DNA from: Buxus sempervirens | Taxonomy: Eukaryota; Streptophyta; Magnoliopsida; Buxales; Buxaceae | NCBI GenBank assembly: GCA_947561395.2 | Contig: OX387182.1 | Location: forward strand, 1,002,001 to 1,066,000 | Direction: 5' to 3' | DNA length: 64,000 nt | Shown: in pieces, positions 56,556 through 64,000 of the stretch | Position numbering within the stretch: the stretch's first letter is position 1 | Layout: each line of letters begins with the position of its first letter | Notes under the pieces: model-generated | The model's input: only the letters and a program-made list of their open reading frames with translations | Told to the model about the DNA's origin: nothing | The model's database searches: none | Translations under genes and position numbers: made by a program

Positions 56556-57967
56556 TAGGGCCGGCAAAAAGTGAACCGACCCGACGGGTCAACCCGATTA
56601 TAAACGGGTTGGGTTGACCCGTTTATTAATTGGGTTGGGTACGGGTTGAGGTTTTCTCAACCCGCCTGTAATCGGGTCAACCCGATTACAACCCGTCCAC
56701 CCAATGGGTTACCGATTAAACTCTTTACAAAATAAGATTTAGGGTTTTCAAACTTTTCTTTCTTCCGCTTTGTATTGGATTTGTCTCATTCTTTTAGGGT
56801 TTGGCAGAGGAGGCAAGTTCGGCAAGGTTGGTGCAGGTGGTGGTGTCGCTGGCTTAGCATCTTGCAAGAGATGGCGAGCAGCTAGGCTCACAGATTTTCT
56901 TTTGATGGTGGAGTAATGTTAAGCCCTTTCACATTGACCCGTTTTCTCCTTCCTCGTGTTCTCCGGCGTCTTCCTTGTCTTCTCCGTAGGATAAGTAACT
57001 CAAACTTATCCACGACGCTCTCCGGAACAGACACCACTCACCAGCACCTCTACAACGTTCGAATCCCCGATCACGGGTAAAAACTGGCAATAAATTTCAC
57101 TAGCCAGAGGACCCATGCGTAAGGGCTTCCCTTCTCCGAAATCCAGATCTTCTACCCCCAATCCCGACCACTGAGAGATTACGAAACTCGCCGAGAGATC
57201 TGGTTTCACTCGCCTTTCTTCCAAAAAATCAATCATCGATCTTACATAGTCTTGGGTAAGGGATGTTTTGGCCTCTTGAACCAAGCATGGAACCTCTAGT
57301 TATTTCTTTAAAGAGTCGCTCCGGTTTGTCGGTCCCAAACTTCAGCCAGTCACACCACTTGGTGACTTCCAGTTTCTTGAGAAGAAAGGGGAGAGATTAG
57401 GTTGTTGATCTGTCACAGAAGACGCAAAAGTGATCCAAGTGTGGAGCTTTGATTCAACAGATGAAAAAATGGTGTGATCTCTGGAATTGAAAGAGAACAG
57501 GAGGGAGAGATCGTAGAAAAACCAGATCTGGTTTCTGAAACAGGACTCTCGATACCACCTGAGACCAAGTCAAATCGGGCAGTACCATCTAGCAACCACC
57601 TTTTTTTTTTTTTTGTAGAAAATCTCCCTGCCAAGTCAAATCGGGCAGTACCATCTAGCTAACACTTTTTTTTTTGGTAGAAATTCTCCCTACCACTTGA
57701 TTCAGACCGAGTTGATGGGTTTCTTTAATTTTTCCGGCATGGATTTGGTCCAATTGGTATTTGGGTTGGCGGGTTGAACAGTAGAAATAAAACTGGTTTT
57801 TGCAAAAATAAAAAAAAATCGGGTTGGCAGGTTGAACCCGATTAGTGGCGGGTTGGGTTCGGTTTGGGGTTTTCCCAACCCGCCACTAATCGGGTTCAAC
57901 CCGACCCAACCCGATTAACACTCAACCCGTTTATGACCCGTCCGAACCCGACCCGTTGCCAGCTCTA
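56556..57967. mobile_element. hAT element carrying a host gene fragment (Pack-hAT), nested in the LTR
   Basis: 1,412 bp with a perfect 8-bp target duplication CTTAAGGG (56548-56555 and 57968-57975). Ends are TAGGGCCGGCAA and TTGCCAGCTCTA, with many ACCCG/CGGGT subterminal words. The right end, inverted (TAGAGCTGGCAACGGGTC), matches the ends of the MITE at 33135-33771, so they are one family. No transposase is seen. The interior contains a BAHD acyltransferase 3' fragment and a short duplicated phrase (AAGTCAAATCGGGCAGTACC at about 57568 and 57634). Confidence 0.9.
57000..57300 (-). pseudogene. Captured BAHD acyltransferase 3' fragment
   Basis: On the minus strand: LVQEAKTSLTQDYVRSMIDF, then SASFVISQWSGLGVEDLDFG, then EGKPLRMGP and QFLPVIGDSNVVEVLVS. 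This is the C-terminal region of a BAHD acyl-CoA-dependent acyltransferase; the DFGxG structural motif is present as DFGEG (usually DFGWG). A small insertion shifts the frame just before the last part, where SVPESVVDKFE appears in another frame. The catalytic HxxxD half is absent, so it is a dead fragment. Confidence 0.75.
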
Positions 57968-57975
57968 CTTAAGGG

Positions 57976-59063
57976 TTCATTATGCTGATGTGTTCATTAT
58001 CCAATTCACAACAAGTGTAACAATAAAGAACACAAATATAACATTCAAGTATCCAAGCTTGAGTGGAGGATGCTAGTTCTCTATCTCCAAGTTGGGAGGA
58101 ATAAGGGTCCACTACCCCAACTGAGATGAACTGCTCACAACACAACAAGACTTATTGGTCAGTTACTCATATTAATACCTCATGCCACTAGCATGGAAAA
58201 TGCTCAAGGGTAGCCCATGGCCTTACCCGAGTCAATCTTGGGCCACTGCCCTCTGCTCAATACATCTCAATGTCATTGGGGCCACTGCCCTCCTTTCAAT
58301 TTCAATAACCATGGGCCACTGCCCTTTTTGGTTTCATGGTGGTACAAGCCATGGGCCAAAGCCCTTATTGTGGTGTAAATGTAATACGGGCCACTGCCCT
58401 TCATTCTATGTGTAAGATACCAGGCCGAAGCCCATTTGGTCATAAGTGGTGTACTCACATCGATGGTCATTGGTAAAGGTTTGGTTTTCTAGCAATTCTA
58501 TGTTTCATGACCCACTTGGCAATCTATGCCTCAATCCTATTGAATTTATGCAATTTGAATTTTGTCCTTTTATTCAACTTCCATAAGTTATTTGGAAGGA
58601 AATTGAAGTGGTAGAATCACTTTACCCCACTTCTATAATGATCTGGAACATAAACTCTCTATAAGACCTATTCTAGCAAAATGTACCACAAAACCCCTCA
58701 ACGAAATCCCTCCCATTTGCCCTAGGACTCATTTTCACATCTCAACCCTAACATCATCTAAACATGCAATTTTGGCCGAAATTTGAAAACAAGGGAGGGG
58801 TGGTGTTGCTTACCTCTTTGCAAACACCAAGTTATTTCACCTTTGCCACTCCACCTCCTATTGCACAATACCAACAAATACTTAGTCATTTTTCTCACAA
58901 TAACAAATTTTATTTAACCAAATAGAGATTACTCACCTTCACAGGTCATTGTCGCTTGGGGCTTAGCCACTTTGGCTGGCTTCCCGTTTGGGCTCCTCCA
59001 ACTTCTCCTACACATCAAGCTCACTGGTTAGGGTGTGCTAGGAATATTGGAGCGGGGTTTCAC
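57976..59063. other. LTR interior (part of the gypsy fossil)
   Basis: Part of the long LTR. A block at 58190-58440 repeats GGGCCACTGCCC and CCATGGGCCA phrases. No gene. Confidence 0.6.
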
Positions 59064-61815
59064 ATTCTACCCTCCTAAAAGAAAATTTCGTCCTCGAAAT
59101 TTGCCTTGTAATTCACCGAAGAGTGCAGGATACTTCCTTCTCATTTCGGCTTCATTCTCCTATGTAGCTTCTTCTACATTATAATGCTGCCACAAAACTT
59201 TCGCCAACGAAACAGTCTTGGTGCGGAGAATTTGCTCTCTTCTATCAAGGATTTGGATAGGACGCTCTTCAAACGTCACATCCTCACATACCTCTAGTGG
59301 CTCTAGATCGATGATGTGGTTAGGATCCGGTACATAGCGACGAAGTATGAGTACGTGGAATACGTCGGGTACATGGGCTAGCTGAGGTGGTAATTCCAAT
59401 CTATAAGCAACAGGCCCAATTCTCACAATAGTACGAAATGGACCAATGAATCTGGGGAACAGCTTGTCTTGCTTACCGAACCTCAATATACCACGGTAAG
59501 GAGATACCTTCAGAAACACCATATCCCCTACTTCGAACTCCAATTCTCTCCTTCTTACATCGACATAGCTCTTTTGTCTACTTTGGGCTGTTTTTCAGCC
59601 GCTTTCTGATCAAGTTTACATTTTCCACACTATCTTGGATGATTCTGCAGACCCAAGTATTTCCTTTCACCTACTTCTTCCCAACATAACAGGGATCTAC
59701 AAGTCGTCCCATATAAAGCCTCAAATGGAGCCATCTTAATGCTCGCTTGGTAACTGTTGTTGTAGGCAAACTCTATCAAATCCAAATGTCTACTCCAATA
59801 CTTCCAAAGTCCAACACACAGCGCCTCAACATATCTTCTAAGGTCTGTATCGTACGTTCGGATTGTCCATCTGTCGGTGGATGGAAGCTAGTACTAAACT
59901 TTAGTTGTGTTCCCAAGGCTTCATGCAAACTATCCTAGAACTTGGAAGTGAATCGTGGATCTCGGTCCGATACAATAGATACGGGTATACCATGCAACCG
60001 AATGATCTCACGTATATATAGCTCTGCAAGTGATCGTAGAGGTTGATCCTTCCGAACAGGTAGGAAATGAGCGGACTTAGTCAGTCCGTCCACTATAACC
60101 CAATTGGAATCCTACTGCCTCACTGTCTTAAGCAAACCCGAAACAAAGTCCATCGTGATATGCTCCCACTTCCATTCAGGAATAGGAAGCGGTTGCAATA
60201 GCCCAGGTGGACTCTTGTGCTCAGCCTTCACTTGCTGACACACCAAGCACTTCGCTAAGAACTCAGCAATCTCTCTTTTCATACCTGACCACCAATAATT
60301 TCCCTAAGATGTTTGTACGTCTTAGTGCTTCCGAGGTGTACCATATATCGTGTTCTGTGTCCTTCCTTTAGGATTACCCTCTTGATATCCTCATCATTGG
60401 ATACACAGATTCTGCCTCTGGATCTCAAGATATCACTACTAACACTGAAGTCTTTGGCCTTTTCTGAACCTCTGCTCATTAACTCTCTGGTTTTCTGCAA
60501 TTTAGGATCTGATAACTACCTATCTCTGATTCTGCGTACTAGATCTGGCTCTATTTGTATACGAGCCATACTCACCCCTTGGTTAACAAGTTGAAACTCT
60601 CCCGGCCAATCTCTAATTGTATCTACAAGACTGCACTGGCTATCCATAAATGACGCTAGGGTGGCAATGGATTCATCTGAAACTCCACTGCGACTTAGTG
60701 CATCCACTACTACATTAGCTTTCCCCGGGTGGTACTGAATATCAAATCTATAGTCCTTCAAAAGGTCTAACCACCACCACCTTCTTTGTCTCATATTCAG
60801 ATCTCTTTGGGAGAAGATGTATCTTAAGCTCTTGTGATCTGAGTATATCACAAACTGTGCACCAAAGAGGTAGTGTCACCAAATCTTCAAGGCAAACACC
60901 ATGGCTGCAAGCTCAAGATCGTGCATAGGATAATTACACTCGTGTGGCCTCAAAAGTCTAGAAGCATATGCTACTACTTTGCATCAATACACAACCCAAT
61001 CCGATGCCGGACGCATCACAATACACTGCAAATCCCTCATTCACAGATGATATCACCAAAATTGGGGCTGATGTCAATCTGCTTTTCAGCTCTTGAAAAC
61101 TATCCTCACACTTCTGATCCCAATGGAAAATCACAGACTTCTTAGTCAAATTGGATAATGGGCAGCAATCTTGGAAAACCCCTCATTGAATCTACGGTAA
61201 TATCCAGCCATCCCTAAGAAACTGTGGATCTTTGAAACATTGGTAGGTCTAGGTCAGTCTGACATTGCCCTCACCTTGGATGGATCCACTGATATGCCAT
61301 TTCCAGAAATAATGTGCCCAAGAAAAGAAATCTGCTTCAACCAGAACTAGCACTCGCTAAGCTTGGCATACATCTGATGGCTGCGCAAAGTGTGCAAAAA
61401 TACCTTAAGATGACGTTCGTGCTCTTCCCTTGTCCTTGAATAGACCAAAATATCGTCTATAAAGACTACCACAAAGTGATCCAAGTGCTCATGGAAGATT
61501 CGGTTCATCAAGTCCATAAAGACTGTTGGGGCATTCGTCAACCCAAACGGCATCACCAAGAACTCAAAATGGCCGTATCTCGTTCGAAACGCCGTTTTCT
61601 CTACATCTTCTGGAGCTACTCTCAACTGGTGATAACTTGATCTCAGGTCTATCTTAGAGAACCAAGAGGCTCCTTTCAATTGATCAAAAAGATCGTCTAT
61701 CCTTGGCAACTGGTAATTGTTCTTGACAGTGACTTGATTCAACTGTCTATAGTCTATACACAACCTCATACTGCCGTCCTTTTTCCTTACAAATAACACC
61801 AGTGCACCCCAATGA

Positions 61816-62830
61816 TATCATCACCATCATAGTAGTGTTTAGGTTTTTTTTTTAAACGAAAAATCTCAAAAAAATATATATATATATAATAAAAGAGAAA
61901 AAAAATTATTAGAATTTGTATTATAGAAAATGAGTTAGGAATTTAAAATTTTAGGAATTTTGCATATATATAAATTTTAGAATTGTAGAAATAGTCTATC
62001 TGTATAAATCCTAAAAAATTAGAAACTTTCCTTTTTTAGAAAATTAAAAACTTTCCTTTTTAAATATTTAGAAATTTGTAGACATTATGATTTTAGAAAT
62101 AATTACCTTGTATAAAATTTAACAAACTTAGTAAATTTTTTTTAGATTTGTATATTAGCAAATGTAGAAACATTTAGAAAATTTCCTTTTTTAGAAAATT
62201 AAAAACTTTCCTTTTTAAATATTTAGAAATAATTACCTTGTATAAAATTTAACAAACTTAGAAATTTTTTTTTTTAGATTTGTATATTATCAAATGTAGA
62301 AACATTTAGAACATTTGAAAATTTCCTTTTTTAGAAAATTAAAAGCTTTCCTTTTTAAATATTTAGAAATAATTACCTTGTATAAAATTTAACAAACTTA
62401 GAAATTTTCCCTTTTTGAGGATTTATATATATTAGTAAATTTAGAAGCATTTCGAAAATTAGAAATTTTCCTTTTTAGTAAATTTGGAAACTTTCCTTTT
62501 TAGTAAATTTGGAAACTTTCCTTTTTTAATATTTAGAAATTTGTAAATATTAGGATTTTAGAAATAATTACCTTGTATAAAATTTAACAAACTTAGAAAT
62601 TTTCCTTTTTTTTAGATTTGTATATTATCAAATTTAGAAACATTTAGAAAATTAGAAATTTTCCTTTTTAGTAAATCTAGGAACTTTCCTTTTTAATATT
62701 TAGAAATTTGTAAATATTAGGATTTTGGGAATAATTATCTTGTATAAAATTTAACAAACTCAGGAACTTTCCTTAGCATTTGTAAATATTTAAAATTTTG
62801 AAATTGTAAATAAATAATTTCTTTTTAGGG
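61816..62830 (+). repeat. AT-rich degenerate tandem repeats
   Basis: At least four copies of a variable-length module built from TAGAAATAATTACCTTGTAT, AAAATTTAACAAACTTAG and AAACTTTCCTTTTTAAATATT (occurrences near 62095, 62220, 62365 and 62565). It abuts the gypsy fossil and may be part of the LTR of the next element. Confidence 0.75.
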
Positions 62831-63065
62831 TGAAATTTAGATAAGGTAACTGGTTCATTGAACCAGAAGTGGTTGGGTGTCTAATACCTTCCCAACCACT
62901 TAATTGAACCCCCTAACCCAGAAATGTGGTCGAACCAAATTTTAAACTCTCATGTGATTAAATAATTTTCTTGGTGTCCATCCACATCCGAAATTGAACC
63001 ATGGATGGTGGCGACTCCATAGACCCGAACTGACCCTCACGGGCCGTGTTCCCACAGTACCCAAA
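62831..63065. mobile_element. Possible LTR end of a Tat/Ogre-type gypsy element
   Basis: A hairpin AAGTGGTTGGG / CCCAACCACTT around TGTCTAATACCTT, followed by TGGTGGCGACTCC, is a combination I associate with the LTR ends of plant Tat/Ogre elements. No coding part is seen. A fossil; tentative. Confidence 0.35.
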
Positions 63066-64000
63066 TCTTTACTACTATAAAAAGCACGAAGGGCCTTATT
63101 GTTTGTCTACTTTTACTTTCCAAAAATATCCTCGCCCTTAACCATATTTCCTCTTATTTTCAAACTACCTTAACACCCGTCCACTACTAAAAGTTGTACC
63201 AATGCCCCTCTTCTCTTCCAATCGGTATCTCCTTTCAAACAATAGTTATCAAAATATCTCATTGCTAAATGTCATGTTCCAAACGCTATCTCGAAACGTT
63301 ACCTCCTTTCAAACGTATAAATAAAAATTTGCAATTTATCTTCTTCATGTCCCAAATATCCAATCGAATGTGTCCTATATTGCAAATCTCTAAAGAGAAG
63401 TGAAGAACCACCGGTTAGTTTCTTTCTTTCTTTTTTTCATTCATGTCATTTATCTCTCAGTTAGTATCCTAATGAATGATGATATTTATTTGTTTTAAAG
63501 GGTGCTAGCATGTTATCTCATACATATTTAATTCGTTTTTATCTAATGGTTCTTCCTTATTTTTTTCTTAATGTCACTTATCTCTTGATCAGTATCTTAA
63601 TGTTTGATGATATGTGTTTCACGTTTCAAACATTGTTTGCATGTTATCTTTATCTTACGTATTTAATTCATCTTTATCTTATCATGAAATACATATTAAT
63701 TAGGATAATTAATAGGAGCCATCAATGGAAACTGTAAAGAAAATTCTATATAATAGGAGAATTAATAGGAACGAATATCCTTATCTCTACTAAAAACATG
63801 TTTTGGTTCCTTCTAATTAATTAACCTGATAGAGCCCAGAAGATCAATTGGGTTAGTTCATTACTTTCCATCAATTTCCGATTGGTTTGTTTCCCATATA
63901 TGTGATATTCATACGATATTTGTTTATTTAGTGGTTACACTTCAATTTTAGATTGCAATAGATATTTGTTTATGAATCTTATGTTTCCATATTTATCCAT
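63066..64000 (+). mobile_element. Possible Helitron left end
   Basis: TCTTTACTACTATAAAAAGC, preceded by A, resembles the 5' terminus of plant Helitrons (TC, then TACTA and TATAAAA words, insertion between A and T). No Rep/helicase coding sequence is visible, and the window ends before any 3' hairpin and CTRR end. The rest is AT-rich with a 75-codon hydrophobic frame at 63510-63737 that I do not call. Confidence 0.35.

Larger units (their letters stand above)
55602..61815 (-). mobile_element. Ty3/gypsy retrotransposon fossil (Tekay/Del-like chromovirus), minus strand
   Basis: Parts seen, in element order on the minus strand: reverse transcriptase (61799-60958), RNase H (60851-60516), integrase C-terminal region with a chromodomain-like end (59543-59160), a purine tract at about 59065-59080, and a long 3' LTR (59064-55602, TGTGAAACC...GGTCGTTACA). 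The LTR is split by a later hAT insertion (56556-57967) and contains short repeats of GGCCACTGCCC type. The upstream half of the element (gag and 5' LTR) is not found in this window. The element is broken in several places and cannot be active. Clade assignment rests on the chromodomain-like C-terminus, from memory. Confidence 0.85.

Noticed and set aside
58182-58470. Short frames with Trp/Cys/His-rich GHCP-type repeats
   Set aside because: Translations of the GGGCCACTGCCC repeat in the gypsy LTR, not zinc fingers.

Overview
This window is nuclear DNA of a seed plant, most likely a eudicot. The evidence is GT-AG introns, plant-type protein families (a cytosolic 10-formyltetrahydrofolate synthetase of exactly 636 codons, PPR and CLAVATA1-type LRR sequences), nuclear tRNA genes without encoded CCA, and a dense load of LINEs, MITEs, Mutator, hAT, TRIM and Ty3/gypsy sequence. 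I cannot name the species.

Layout. 0.5-5.8 kb: a divergent pair, a DNA-3-methyladenine glycosylase (minus, six exons) and an Hsp90 co-chaperone of the AHA1 type (plus, three exons), sharing a ~420-bp intergenic region. 5.8-16 kb: gene-poor sequence with nested, decayed LINEs and one tRNA-derived SINE. 16.3-25.2 kb: tRNA-Ser(GCU), a RING-H2 E3 ligase gene, an RTE-type LINE remnant, a block of ~180-bp imperfect tandem repeats, a small single-pass membrane-protein gene and tRNA-Ala(AGC). 25.3-48.8 kb: a direct tandem segmental duplication. 48.8-64 kb: the 3' part of a LIN37-like proline-rich gene, a rearranged LINE, LTR-retrotransposon fossils of the Ty3/gypsy class with an hAT element nested in the LTR, and a possible Helitron end.

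The duplication is the centre of the window. Unit 1 (25314-38400) and unit 2 (38404-48794) each carry a complete, intron-matched 10-formyltetrahydrofolate synthetase gene followed by the 5' end of a LIN37-like gene. The breakpoints lie 51 bp upstream of the synthetase ATG and inside intron 1 of the LIN37-like gene. So copy 1 of the synthetase keeps the native promoter and copy 2 does not; the LIN37-like gene is a truncated exon-1 fragment in unit 1 and continues to exons 2-3 only after unit 2. Copy 2 of the synthetase lies downstream of, and in the same direction as, the promoter and first exon of the truncated LIN37-like fragment. Each unit has its own set of later insertions and deletions, and their sizes add up to about the 2.7-kb length difference between units. 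The sister unit therefore supplies the empty site for each insertion.

The most striking insertion is a fresh-looking Pack-MULE in unit 1 (33890-36343): 178-bp terminal inverted repeats with two mismatches, a perfect 9-bp target duplication, and an empty site in unit 2. It carries captured pentatricopeptide-repeat and CLAVATA1-like LRR sequence joined into one open 516-codon chimeric reading frame. A second gene-capturing element, an hAT with a perfect 8-bp target duplication (56556-57967), carries the 3' end of a BAHD acyltransferase gene and shares its termini with a MITE in unit 1.
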